DNA of 64,000 bases from Arthrobacter sp. B1I2 (GTDB lineage: Bacteria > Actinomycetota > Actinomycetes > Actinomycetales > Micrococcaceae). This document shows positions 54,974 to 63,341 of the stretch, in pieces (position 1 is the stretch's first letter; each line of letters begins with the position of its first letter). Both the position numbers and the translations under genes were made by a program. The notes beneath the pieces are model-generated. The model was given only the letters and a program-made list of their open reading frames with translations, made no database searches and was not told the origin of the DNA. Where the stretch lies: the NCBI RefSeq assembly GCF_030816485.1, contig NZ_JAUSYC010000001.1:248001-312000 (forward strand), read 5' to 3'.

Positions 54974-57098
54974 GGGTCCACCGGCTGTCCGCCAGGTCGT
55001 CGATCAGCATGACTGTCTGGCCTTGGGCGGACTGCAGCGCGGCTTCGAGCTCCGGTCCCACCACCAGCCGGTCCCAGACCCCCGCCAGCCGGTAGGCGCT
55101 GTTGCCGCCGCGGCCCCCGGTGGGGCCGCCGTGTGCCAGCTGCAGCTCGCCGAGGTAGGGGATCCGCCCGATCTCGGAGATCCCCCTGGCCAGCGAGCCC
55201 ACCAGCTGCGGTTTGCTCCGGGACGGCATTCCCACAATGGCGGCCGGCCGGCCCGCCCCGCTCCATCCCGGGTTCCGGCCGTCGCCGGTTCCCCATTCGC
55301 GCAGGACCTGCACGCACGCCTGAAGCATCCCGGGATCCACCGGCCGGTCCTCCGCGCCGGCCGCAAAGAGCTCCCGCAAGGCGCCGCCCCACCCGAGGTC
55401 CGTCAGCCGGGCCAGGACACGGCCCTCTGCAAGGCCTTCCCCCGGCTTGAGCTTCCCTTTCACCGGCACTCCCAGCCGGTCCATGCCGCTGGGCCACTGA
55501 AGGCGCGGTTCAAGAACGCCGCCCGCCCTGCTCAAGGTCTGGCTGGCCGCTGCTGTGGCATCGGCTGCCACGTCCGCGGGGAACCACTGGCCCGCGCAGT
55601 TGTCGCACCTTCCGCAGGGACGGGCCGTCTCATCATCCAGGACCGAGGTGATGTACTCCATCCGGCAGCCGGCGGTGTCCTGGTAGATCACCATGGAGTC
55701 CTGCTCGTCCACCCGTGCCTCGGCGATCCGGCCGTAGCGCTCCGCGTCGTAAACCCACGGCTGACCGGTGGACCGCCAGCCCCCGCCGACCCGTTCCACC
55801 GCCCCGTCCACCGACAACACCTTCAGCAGCAACTCAAGCGGCGTGCGGCGCAGGTCAACCCGGGCTTCCAGCGCCACCGTTGACAGGGCAGTTCCAGCCT
55901 CGGCCAAAGCGGTCAGCACGGCCGCGGCCTTCTCCTCCGAGGGCATGGACGCGGTGGCGAAGTACTGCCAGATGTCCCGGTCCTCTGCGCCGGGGAGCAG
56001 CAGGACGTCGGCGTTGGCAGCACCACGGCCGGCGCGGCCCACCTGCTGGTAGTAGGCCACGGGCGAGGACGGCGCGCCGAGGTGGACAACGAAGCCAAGA
56101 TCGGGCTTGTCGAAACCCATCCCCAGGGCGGATGTGGCAACCAGCGCCTTGACCTGGTTGTCCTTCAGCAGTTGCTCGGCCCGCTCACGGTCCGCGGGAT
56201 CGGTCCGCCCGGTGTAGGCGAGCACGTTGTGCCCTGCCTCGGCCAACAGGCGGGCGGTGTCCTCGGCCGCGGAAACGGTAAGCGTGTAAATAATCCCGCT
56301 GCCGGGGAGGTCGGCCAGGTGGGTCAGCAGCCAGCCCAGCCGCTCTTTGGAATCCGGCAGCGACAGGACTCCCAGCCGGAGTGAGTCACGGCCCAGGGAA
56401 CCGCGGATTGTCAGGACTCCCTCGCCGAGCTGCTCTTCGATGTCGTGCACCACCCGCGAGTTGGCCGTGGCGGTGGTGGCCAGGACCGGCACCGAATCCG
56501 GCAGCCGTGCGATGAGGTCCGCGATCCGGCGGTAGTCGGGACGGAAGTCGTGGCCCCAGTCGGAAATACAGTGCGCTTCATCAATGACGAGCAGGCCGGT
56601 CCGGCGGATAAGTTCGGGCAGCTGGGTCTCCCGGAAGGCGGGATTGGTCAGCCGCTCCGGGGAGACCAGGAGCACGTCAACCTCGTCGCCGGCCAACTGC
56701 TCACGCACGGTGTCCCACTCCAGCTGGTTGGCGGAGTTGATGGCGACGGCGCGTACACCGGCCCGGGCGGCGGCGGCCACCTGGTCCCGCATCAGGGCAA
56801 GCAGCGGCGAGACGATCAGCGTGGGTCCGGCACCCCGGCGCCGCAGCAGCAGGGACGCCACAAAGTACACGGCCGACTTGCCCCAGCCGGTGCGCTGGAC
56901 CACCAAAGCCCGCCGCCCGCCGTCGACCAATGCTTCGATGGCCTCAAACTGCCCGTCATGGAAGACCGCCTGCGGGTTGCCCACCAGCCCCTGCAGGACC
57001 TCAAGCGCCTCGGTATGGGTGGCCCCCGGCGCACCCGGACCTGCCTTATCTGCAACGGCGGTAGCGGAAACTGTGGAAGCGTACTGGTTATCGGCCAT
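54897..57098 (-). CDS. recQ: ATP-dependent helicase RecQ with phosphoribosyltransferase-like C-terminus
   Basis: 3'-5' DNA helicase, about 733 residues. Helicase motifs: Walker A RTGWGKSAVYF, DEAH-box LLVIDEAHCISDWGHDFR, VLATTATANSRV, and QQVGRAGR in motif VI. A zinc site is RPCGRCDNCAG. There is no HRDC domain; instead the last 150 residues contain VGMPSRSKPQLVGSLARGIS and VMLIDDLADSRWTLTVAGRALRQAGA, the strand-loop pattern of ComF/PRTase PRPP-binding proteins. The start ATG 57098 is chosen because it opens MADNQYAS; an earlier ATG at 57134 exists. It diverges from manB; the 3' end overlaps the MFS gene by 77 bases. Confidence 0.9.
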   Translation of the reverse strand: MADNQYASTVSATAVADKAGPGAPGATHTEALEVLQGLVGNPQAVFHDGQFEAIEALVDGGRRALVVQRTGWGKSAVYFVASLLLRRRGAGPTLIVSPLLALMRDQVAAAARAGVRAVAINSANQLEWDTVREQLAGDEVDVLLVSPERLTNPAFRETQLPELIRRTGLLVIDEAHCISDWGHDFRPDYRRIADLIARLPDSVPVLATTATANSRVVHDIEEQLGEGVLTIRGSLGRDSLRLGVLSLPDSKERLGWLLTHLADLPGSGIIYTLTVSAAEDTARLLAEAGHNVLAYTGRTDPADRERAEQLLKDNQVKALVATSALGMGFDKPDLGFVVHLGAPSSPVAYYQQVGRAGRGAANADVLLLPGAEDRDIWQYFATASMPSEEKAAAVLTALAEAGTALSTVALEARVDLRRTPLELLLKVLSVDGAVERVGGGWRSTGQPWVYDAERYGRIAEARVDEQDSMVIYQDTAGCRMEYITSVLDDETARPCGRCDNCAGQWFPADVAADATAAASQTLSRAGGVLEPRLQWPSGMDRLGVPVKGKLKPGEGLAEGRVLARLTDLGWGGALRELFAAGAEDRPVDPGMLQACVQVLREWGTGDGRNPGWSGAGRPAAIVGMPSRSKPQLVGSLARGISEIGRIPYLGELQLAHGGPTGGRGGNSAYRLAGVWDRLVVGPELEAALQSAQGQTVMLIDDLADSRWTLTVAGRALRQAGAGAVLPLVLAQAG

Positions 57099-57238
57099 TG
57101 ATTCAGTATCCCAGCACCCTCCGACACCCTGCACAGCGCACGGCTGCTATGTGGAAAGCGGGCGCAAAGCCGGACCTGTTACGGAAGCGCTCCCCAAACC
57201 ACCTTGGCCGTGCGCGCCGCCCACGTAAGATAAAGCCC

Positions 57239-58657
57239 GTGACTAGCGAACAGACAACGACATTTGATCTCTCGGCATCCTTCAAGGCCTACGACGTCCG
57301 TGGGATTGTAGGCGAGTCGATCACCGCCGAAATCGTCGAAGCCGTGGGGGCCGCGTTCGTGGATGTCCTGCAGCTCGAAGGACAAACCATCGTGGTGGGC
57401 GGGGACATGCGTCCCTCCTCCCCCGAGTTCACCAAGGCCTTCGCCAACGGCGCCGCAGCGCGCGGCGCCAATGTGGAGCTGCTGGACCTGATCTCCACCG
57501 ATGAGCTGTACTTTGCCTGCGGGTTCCTCAACCGCGCGGGCGCAACCTTCACCGCCAGCCACAACCCCGCCGAATACAACGGCATCAAGATGGCGAAGGC
57601 GGGCGCCGTCCCGATCTCCTCCGAAACCGGCCTCAAAGACATCCAGGCCCTCGCGGAGCAGTACCTGAACTCCGGGTCCATTCCCGCAGCCGGCACCCGC
57701 GGCCTCATCAGCGTCCGCGACGTGCTCAAGGACTACTCGGAGTACCTCCGCAAGCTCGTTGACCTCTCTGCGTCCCGCCCGCTGAAGGTGGTGGTGGATG
57801 CCGGCAACGGCATGGCCGGCCTGACCACCCCGGCCGTCCTGGGTGACACGCTGCTGCCCAAGCTGCCCTTCGACATCGTTCCCCTGTATTTCGAACTGGA
57901 CGGTTCGTTCCCCAACCACCCGGCCAACCCGCTGGAACCGGAAAACCTCCGCGACCTGCAGGCCGCAGTCATCGAACACGGTGCGGACATCGGCCTGGCC
58001 TTCGACGGCGATGCCGACCGCTGCTTTGTCATCGACGAGAAGGGCGAGCCCGTCTCGCCGTCGGCCATAACCGGCATGGTGGCACGCCGCGAAATCGCCC
58101 GCGCCAAGGCCCAGGGCGAGGAACAGCCCGCCATCATCCACAACCTGCTCACCTCCCGCGCCGTCGCCGAACTCGTGGAGCACGACGGCGGACGCGCCGT
58201 CCGCACGCGCGTGGGCCACTCCTTCATCAAGGCAGTCATGGCCAAGGAAGGCGCAGTGTTCGGCGGCGAGCACTCCGCCCACTTCTACTTCCGTGACTTC
58301 TGGAACGCGGACACCGGAATGCTGGCGGCCATGCACGTCCTGGCAGCCCTGGGCGAGCAGGCGGGCCCGCTCTCCGACCTGGCCCGCGAATACGAGCCCT
58401 ATGTCAGCTCCGGCGAGATCAACTCCGTGGTGGAGGACAAGCCGGCAGCGGTGGAGCGGGTGCGCCAGGCATTCGCGGACGAGGACCTCACCATCGACAA
58501 CCTGGACGGCAGCACGTTCACCGCCAATGACGGCAGCTACTGGTTCAACCTGCGCCCGTCCAACACCGAACCGTTCCTGCGGCTCAACGCCGAGGCAACG
58601 GACCGGGCCACCCTGGAACGCATCCGCGACCGGGTCCTGTCCCTGGTGCGGGCCTAG
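57239..58657 (+). CDS. manB: Phosphomannomutase/phosphoglucomutase
   Basis: Interconverts hexose 1- and 6-phosphates, supplying mannose-1-phosphate for GDP-mannose, 472 residues. The catalytic Ser is Ser107 in TASHNPAEYNGIKM, the metal loop is AFDGDADRCFVID, the sugar-specificity loop is GGEHSAHFYFRDFW and the phosphate-binding loop is RPSNTEPFLRLNAEA. The GTG at 57239 (TSEQTTTF) is chosen as the start since the family begins SASFKAYDVRGIVG close by. Divergent from recQ; the next gene starts six bases after its stop. Confidence 0.95.
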   Translation: MTSEQTTTFDLSASFKAYDVRGIVGESITAEIVEAVGAAFVDVLQLEGQTIVVGGDMRPSSPEFTKAFANGAAARGANVELLDLISTDELYFACGFLNRAGATFTASHNPAEYNGIKMAKAGAVPISSETGLKDIQALAEQYLNSGSIPAAGTRGLISVRDVLKDYSEYLRKLVDLSASRPLKVVVDAGNGMAGLTTPAVLGDTLLPKLPFDIVPLYFELDGSFPNHPANPLEPENLRDLQAAVIEHGADIGLAFDGDADRCFVIDEKGEPVSPSAITGMVARREIARAKAQGEEQPAIIHNLLTSRAVAELVEHDGGRAVRTRVGHSFIKAVMAKEGAVFGGEHSAHFYFRDFWNADTGMLAAMHVLAALGEQAGPLSDLAREYEPYVSSGEINSVVEDKPAAVERVRQAFADEDLTIDNLDGSTFTANDGSYWFNLRPSNTEPFLRLNAEATDRATLERIRDRVLSLVRA

Positions 58658-58663
58658 CAGCGG

Positions 58664-59161
58664 ATGATTGAACAAACGGGGCAGGCAGCGGACGGAAACA
58701 GCATGCAGGAGAGCTGGCGCGATTCCGTCTCTGACGCCACGGCTACGGACCTGGAGAACCTCCTGGGCACGGGCGTCAGCGCGGCCCAGGAGCAGCTCCA
58801 GCGCAACGGCGGCTTCCTGCCTTTCGCGCTGACAGTCCAGAACGACGGCGAGGTGCGGCTGGTTGCCGTCTCTCCGGCGGATGCCGCGGAAGGCACTGAC
58901 GGGGACTTCGACGCCGATGCCATGATCCACGACCTGCAGGCCCTCCTCCGCCAGAACCGGGACGACTTCCGCGCCGCCGCCGTGGTCTGCGACATCCTGC
59001 TGGTGGAGGAGGATTCGGACGCCATCCACGTGGCCGCCGAACACCGGGACGGCTCCCTTTTTGCGGCCGTGCTGCCGTATGCCGCCAACGCAACCACCCA
59101 GTCGTGGGAATTCGGCGAGCTGGGTGCGGACGCCAGCGAGCCCGCCATCTGGGTGGACTAG
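58664..59161 (+). CDS. Conserved hypothetical protein after manB
   Basis: A 165-residue acidic protein. It starts six bases after the manB stop, so an operon is likely. Predicted mixed alpha/beta: a helical N-terminus (ATDLENLLGTGVSAAQEQL), then strands FLPFALTVQNDGEVRLVAV and AAAVVCDILLVEE, ending with WEFGELGADASEPAIWVD. No signal, membrane segment, Cys motif or catalytic pattern. Family not recognised. It precedes the nsrR gene by 15 bases. Confidence 0.7.
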   Translation: MIEQTGQAADGNSMQESWRDSVSDATATDLENLLGTGVSAAQEQLQRNGGFLPFALTVQNDGEVRLVAVSPADAAEGTDGDFDADAMIHDLQALLRQNRDDFRAAAVVCDILLVEEDSDAIHVAAEHRDGSLFAAVLPYAANATTQSWEFGELGADASEPAIWVD

Positions 59162-59176
59162 ACCGGGCCTGCAGCA

Positions 59177-59626
59177 ATGAAGATCAACGCCTTCGCTGAC
59201 GTCAGCCTGCGGGCACTCATGGTGCTCGCTGCCGTTCCGGACGGTGCGCTGCTGACCACGCAGAGCATCGCGGACTCGGTCGGGACTCCTTACAACCACG
59301 TGAGCAAGGCCATGGCCAAGCTGCGGAGCATGGGCATGATCGATGTTGTTCGCGGCCGCTCCGGCGGTTCCCGGCTCAGCCATGCGGGCCGCATTGCCAC
59401 CGTGGGCCAGATCCTGCGGCAGCTTGATACCCGCACGGATCCTGCTGATTGCGTGGCGCCTGCCGGCGACTGCCCCCTCATTAATGAGTGCAAACTTCGC
59501 GGTGCTTTGGCGCGAGCCCGGGAGGCCTTCTACGCGGAACTCGACTCCGTGGTCATCGCGGACCTCCCCCAGGCCCGGCAAATGGCACCGGTCTTCCAGA
59601 TGATCGGCCTCCGCCCGGGGCTTTGA
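59177..59626 (+). CDS. nsrR: Rrf2-family nitric-oxide-sensing repressor NsrR
   Basis: Iron-sulfur repressor that loses DNA binding on reaction with NO. It is 149 residues: an HTH domain (MKINAFADVSLRALMVLAA ... TPYNHVSKAMAKLRSMGM) and a cluster loop with three Cys: Cys92, Cys99 and Cys105 in CVAPAGDCPLINEC. Asp8 is also present; in Streptomyces NsrR Asp8 plus three Cys hold a [4Fe-4S] cluster, so the same ligand set is expected here, with the first spacing one residue longer. It lies directly before hmp, its standard target, with two palindromes between. Confidence 0.93.
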   Translation: MKINAFADVSLRALMVLAAVPDGALLTTQSIADSVGTPYNHVSKAMAKLRSMGMIDVVRGRSGGSRLSHAGRIATVGQILRQLDTRTDPADCVAPAGDCPLINECKLRGALARAREAFYAELDSVVIADLPQARQMAPVFQMIGLRPGL

Positions 59627-59656
59627 CGCCTCACTATCCGGGCGTCAGCTACCGGT

Positions 59657-59686
59657 TTGATTTCAAACTTCTACAAGGTGTAGAAC
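59657..59686 (+). promoter_or_regulatory. Candidate hmp promoter with overlapping 17-bp palindrome
   Basis: TTGATT at 59657-59662 is 18 bases from TAGAAC at 59681-59686. The perfect inverted repeat TTCTACA-AGG-TGTAGAA (59669-59685) covers the spacer and -10 region, so a protein bound there would block RNA polymerase. Promoter assignment is by motif only. Confidence 0.5.
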
Positions 59687-59696
59687 TGAGGCAGAA

Positions 59697-59721
59697 ATAC
59701 TCGTATTTGAAATATGAGTTT
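59697..59721 (+). promoter_or_regulatory. Predicted NsrR operator upstream of hmp
   Basis: A 25-bp near-perfect palindrome centred on G59709; only three of twelve symmetric base pairs break symmetry. Its core TATTT-G-AAATA matches the 11-1-11 NsrR consensus core ATTT-N-AAAT, and it is placed just downstream of the candidate start site. Binding is inferred from this and from the adjacent nsrR gene. Confidence 0.75.
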
Positions 59722-59766
59722 TCCTCCCGCCGGACGAAGGCCCCGGCTACAACCTCAGGAGTTCAG

Positions 59767-60927
59767 ATGCTCTCGGACAAATCCCGCCCCGTCATTGAGG
59801 CCACCCTGCCGCTGGTCGGCTCCAGGATCGGATCCATCACCCCCAACTTCTATGCCCGCCTGTTCGCGGCGCACCCTGAACTGATGGATGGTTTGTTCAG
59901 CCGCTCCAACCAGCGTTCCGGCAACCAGCAGCAGGCCCTCGCCGGGAGCATCGCAGCCTTCGCCACCCACCTGGTGAACAACCCGGGCACGCTGCCGGAA
60001 ACCGTCCTTTCGCGCATCGCACACCGGCACGCGTCCCTGGGCATCACCGAGCCGCAATACCAGGTGGTCTACGAGCACCTGTTCGCGGCCATCGCCGAAG
60101 ACCTGGCCGAGGTGATTACGCCCGAGATCGCCGAGGCCTGGACCGAGGTGTACTGGCTGATGGCGGACGCCCTGATCAAGCTCGAAAAGGGCCTCTACGC
60201 TGCCCAGGCCAATGACAGGATGTGGATGCCGTGGCGGGTGGCGGCCAAGGCACCGGCAGGAACCGGGTCCATGACCTTCACCCTGGAGCCCGCTGACGAC
60301 ACCCCGGTGACCCCCGCCCTGCCCGGCCAGTACATCAGCGTGAAGGTGGCCCTTCCGGACGGCCTGCGCCAGGTCCGGCAGTACTCCCTCTCCGGCGACG
60401 CGGGCACCAGCCGCACCTTCACCACCAAGCTGGACGACGGCGGCGAGGTTTCCCCCGTACTGCACCAGACTGTCCAGGTGGGCGACGTCGTCGAGATCTC
60501 CAACCCCTACGGCGAGATCACGCTCAAGGAGGGCGAGGGCCCGGTGGTTCTCGCTTCCGCGGGCATCGGCTGCACCCCCACCGCTTCCATCCTCCGCTCC
60601 CTCGCCGAGGCCGGCTCCGACCGCCAGGTCCTGGTCCTGCACGCGGAAAGCACCCTGGACAGCTGGGCCCTGCGCGGCCAGATGACGGACGATGTGCAGC
60701 GCCTGGACGGTGCCGAACTGCAGCTCTGGCTGGAGAAGCCGGTGGACGGTGCCAGGGAAGGCTTCATGTCCCTGCGCGAAGTGGACCTTCCCGCCGACGC
60801 CTCCCTCTACCTGTGCGGCCCCCTGCCGTTCATGAAGAACATCCGCAACGAAGCCATCAACGCCGGCATCCCGGCCACCCGGATCCACTACGAGGTCTTC
60901 GGCCCGGACATCTGGCTCGCCAGCTGA
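59767..60927 (+). CDS. hmp: Flavohaemoglobin / nitric oxide dioxygenase
   Basis: Cytoplasmic NO detoxification: NO + O2 + NAD(P)H to nitrate. It is 386 residues. Globin domain (1-140): B10 Tyr29 in FYARLF, proximal His88 in AHRHASLGITEPQY, and Glu in the VYEHL/EVYW segment. FAD domain (150-260): RQYSLSGD. NAD domain: ASAGIGCTPTASILRSL, LYLCGPLPFM and C-terminal YEVFGP. The ATG at 59767 follows AGGAG at good spacing; the frame extends further back into nsrR but without support. NsrR should repress it through the palindromes at 59669 and 59697. Confidence 0.95.
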   Translation: MLSDKSRPVIEATLPLVGSRIGSITPNFYARLFAAHPELMDGLFSRSNQRSGNQQQALAGSIAAFATHLVNNPGTLPETVLSRIAHRHASLGITEPQYQVVYEHLFAAIAEDLAEVITPEIAEAWTEVYWLMADALIKLEKGLYAAQANDRMWMPWRVAAKAPAGTGSMTFTLEPADDTPVTPALPGQYISVKVALPDGLRQVRQYSLSGDAGTSRTFTTKLDDGGEVSPVLHQTVQVGDVVEISNPYGEITLKEGEGPVVLASAGIGCTPTASILRSLAEAGSDRQVLVLHAESTLDSWALRGQMTDDVQRLDGAELQLWLEKPVDGAREGFMSLREVDLPADASLYLCGPLPFMKNIRNEAINAGIPATRIHYEVFGPDIWLAS

Positions 60928-60941
60928 TCCTCCCCTCTCCC

Positions 60942-61006
60942 GGAGTTTTTGGGCAGATACGAGGACTTGGACGGCCCGGAAGTCCCGTTAGCTGCCCAAA
61001 AACTCC
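60942..61006. repeat. 15-bp inverted repeat (GGAGTTTTTGGGCAG) downstream of hmp
   Basis: GGAGTTTTTGGGCAG at 60942-60956 and its exact reverse complement at 60992-61006. A third partial copy of the same word (first 12 bases) occurs at 62969-62980 upstream of pckG. Confidence 0.8.
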
Positions 61007-61015
61007 GTTGCAGGA

Positions 61016-61062
61016 CGACGGCGGCCCCGCACCTTCTCGAAAAAGGCGCGGGGCCGCCGTCG
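61016..61062. terminator. Hairpin after pckG
   Basis: A 15-bp perfect stem (61016-61030 and 61048-61062) with an inner CCTT/AAGG stem lies between the convergent hmp and pckG genes. No T run outside the stem; a terminator role is inferred from position. Confidence 0.6.
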
Positions 61063-61078
61063 CTGGTTCAACCGAAGA

Positions 61079-62911
61079 CTAGTGCTTGGCCATGCGTTCC
61101 TTGAGGGAGCCGAGCTCGGCGCGCAGGGCATCCGGGAGTGAATCCCCGAACTGGGCGTACCATTCCTCGATGGAGGCCAGCTCGGCATCCCACTCTTCAC
61201 GGTCCACGCGGACAGCGTCCTCGACGTGGGCATGGGTAAGGTCAAGACCGGTGAGGTCCAGTGAATGGCCGGCGGGAACGAAGCCGATGGGGGTTTCGAC
61301 GGCGTCCGCCTTCCCCTCGATCCGCTCGATGGCCCACTTGAGAACCCGGGCGTTGTCACCGAAGCCGGGCCAGGCGAAACCGCCGTCGGCGGTGCGGCGG
61401 AACCAGTTCACCAGGAAGATGCGCGGCAGGCGTGCGGGGTTGGCCTTTCCGGAGACGCTGATCCAGTGCTTCAGGTAGTCGCCGGCGTCGTAACCGATGA
61501 AGGGCAGCATGGCCATCGGGTCGCGGCGGAGCACCCCTACCTGTCCGGCGGCAGCGGCCGTTGTTTCGGAGGAAAGGGTGGAACCCATGAAAATGCCGTT
61601 GGTCCAGCTGCGGGCCTCAGTGACCAGCGGAACGGTGGTCTTGCGGCGGCCGCCGAACAGAATGGCTGAGAGTTCCACGCCTTCGGGGCTGTAGTACTCC
61701 TCGGCCAGCATGTCCACCTGTGAGATCGGGGTGCAGAACCGTGAGTTCGGGTGGGCTGCGGGCTTGTCCGAATCCGGCGTCCAGGAGTTGCCCTGCCAGT
61801 CGGTCAGGTGCGCCGGAACCTCGTCCGTCATGCCCTCCCACCAGACACCGCCGTCGTCGGTCAATGCCACGTTGGTGAAGATGCTGTGGCCCTTGGCGAT
61901 GGCGCGCATGGCATTGGGGTTGGTGCCCCAGCCGGTGCCGGGGGCTACGCCGAAGAGGCCGGCCTCCGGGTTGGTGGCGCGCAGTTCGCCTTCCTTGCCG
62001 ATCCGCATCCAGGTGATGTCATCGCCAAGGGTTTCGACTTCCCAGCCTTCAATGGTGGGGTCGAGCAGGGCAAGGTTGGTCTTGCCGCAGGCCGAAGGGA
62101 AGGCTGCGGACATGTAGTACGACTTCTTCTCCGGCGACGTCAGCTTGAGGATGAGCATGTGCTCGGCCAGCCAGCCTTCGTCGCGGGCCATGACTGAGGC
62201 AATGCGCAGGGCGTAGCACTTCTTGCCCAGGAGGGCGTTGCCGCCGTAACCGGAGCCAAAGGACCAGATGGACCGCTCTTCGGGGAAGTGGACAATCCAC
62301 TTGTCCGGGTTGCACGGCCACGCGACATCTTCCTGGCCCGGGGCCAGCGGGGCGCCGAGGGAGTGCAGGGCCGGAACGAAGAAGGCATTGGTGGCCGTGA
62401 TCTTGTCCAGAACCTCGGTGCCGATGTTTGCCATGATGCGCATGGAGGCAACAACGTAGGCGCTGTCGGTGATCTCGACGCCGAACTTGGGGTCCTCGGC
62501 GTCGAGGTGGCCCATGACGAACGGGATAACGTACATGGTGCGGCCGCGCATCGAACCGGCGAACAGGCCGCGCAGCTTGTCCTTCATTTCGGCCGGGGCC
62601 ATCCAGTTGTTGGTGAAGCCGGCGTCACGCCTGTTTTCCGAGCAGATGAAGGTCTGCTCCTCAACCCGGGCAACGTCAGCGGGATCCGAGAAGGCTGCGA
62701 AGGAATTCGGAAACAGGTCCTGGTTGAGCCGGGTCAATGTTCCGGCAGCAACAAGCTCGTCGGTGAGACGGGTGTATTCCTCTTCGGACCCGTCAACCCA
62801 GTAGATGCGGTCCGGCTGCGTAAGCTCAGCAACCTCTTCGACCCATGCCAGCAGCCCGGCATGTGTGGTGGGTGCTTTCTCAAGCAGCGGCTTCTGCGCC
62901 AGATCGCCCAT
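61079..62911 (-). CDS. pckG: Phosphoenolpyruvate carboxykinase (GTP)
   Basis: Gluconeogenic enzyme, oxaloacetate + GTP to PEP + CO2 + GDP. It is 610 residues, the GTP-type length. The kinase/P-loop segment with the reactive Cys is [16 protein letters not shown] (about 265-280); [22 protein letters not shown]-like MANIGTEV and [15 protein letters not shown] are conserved PEPCK(GTP) landmarks. The ATG 62911 has GGAAGGGA at good spacing; a longer frame opens at 62935. The upstream 277 bases hold a CRP-like palindrome and a partial repeat, and no gene. Confidence 0.96.
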   Translation of the reverse strand: MGDLAQKPLLEKAPTTHAGLLAWVEEVAELTQPDRIYWVDGSEEEYTRLTDELVAAGTLTRLNQDLFPNSFAAFSDPADVARVEEQTFICSENRRDAGFTNNWMAPAEMKDKLRGLFAGSMRGRTMYVIPFVMGHLDAEDPKFGVEITDSAYVVASMRIMANIGTEVLDKITATNAFFVPALHSLGAPLAPGQEDVAWPCNPDKWIVHFPEERSIWSFGSGYGGNALLGKKCYALRIASVMARDEGWLAEHMLILKLTSPEKKSYYMSAAFPSACGKTNLALLDPTIEGWEVETLGDDITWMRIGKEGELRATNPEAGLFGVAPGTGWGTNPNAMRAIAKGHSIFTNVALTDDGGVWWEGMTDEVPAHLTDWQGNSWTPDSDKPAAHPNSRFCTPISQVDMLAEEYYSPEGVELSAILFGGRRKTTVPLVTEARSWTNGIFMGSTLSSETTAAAAGQVGVLRRDPMAMLPFIGYDAGDYLKHWISVSGKANPARLPRIFLVNWFRRTADGGFAWPGFGDNARVLKWAIERIEGKADAVETPIGFVPAGHSLDLTGLDLTHAHVEDAVRVDREEWDAELASIEEWYAQFGDSLPDALRAELGSLKERMAKH

Positions 62912-63059
62912 TGCAGTTCCCTTCCTCGGGTTCATCGGTGTGAGCTAAATGCTATGGTCCGGACCAGTGGAGTTTTTGGGGCGCTTGACTGACATCTCCG
63001 GTCACCGAAAGTGAATTCCGCGGAAAATAAGGGAATTATTGCCGCGAAAACGCGGATTA

Positions 63060-63075
63060 AGTGACAAAGGTCACC
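63060..63075. promoter_or_regulatory. CRP/GlxR-like palindrome between pckG and tRNA-Arg
   Basis: GTGA-CAAAGG-TCAC at 63061-63074 is a perfect inverted repeat matching the GTGA-N6-TCAC core of CRP/GlxR sites. It lies about 150 bases upstream of the pckG start. A second small hairpin CCGCG-AAAA-CGCGG is at 63042-63055. Regulation is inferred. Confidence 0.5.
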
Positions 63076-63113
63076 TATACCGGTCTAGTTGCGGAGATTA
63101 CAGCCGGTTCGAT

Positions 63114-63143
63114 TTGGCACGAGGGGCCCTGCTCGCGTAAAGT
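63114..63143 (+). promoter_or_regulatory. Candidate promoter of tRNA-Arg
   Basis: TTGGCA at 63114-63119, 18-base spacer, TAAAGT at 63138-63143, leaving about 45 bases to the tRNA 5' end. Confidence 0.6.
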
Positions 63144-63188
63144 AATTCGAGGTTCGGGGAGAGCGGTTCTTCTCCCGGGACACGGAAT

Positions 63189-63265
<77 letters not shown>

Positions 63266-63269
63266 GTAG

Positions 63270-63303
63270 GGTCCGCACCGGTTCGCCGGTGCGGACCTTT
63301 TTT
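63270..63303 (+). terminator. Terminator of tRNA-Arg with TTCG tetraloop
   Basis: GGTCCGCACCGG (63270-63281), loop TTCG, CCGGTGCGGACC (63286-63297), then at least six T. Confidence 0.92.
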
Positions 63304-63341
63304 GTGCCATCAGGCCAGCCATCCCCGGCTAGGCTTTGGAC

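Noticed and set aside
57179..59581. An 800-codon open frame on the minus strand over manB, the following gene and nsrR
   Set aside because: It is antisense to well-identified genes and its translation is rich in His/Val/Gly/Asp with no motif, the usual shadow in very high-GC DNA.
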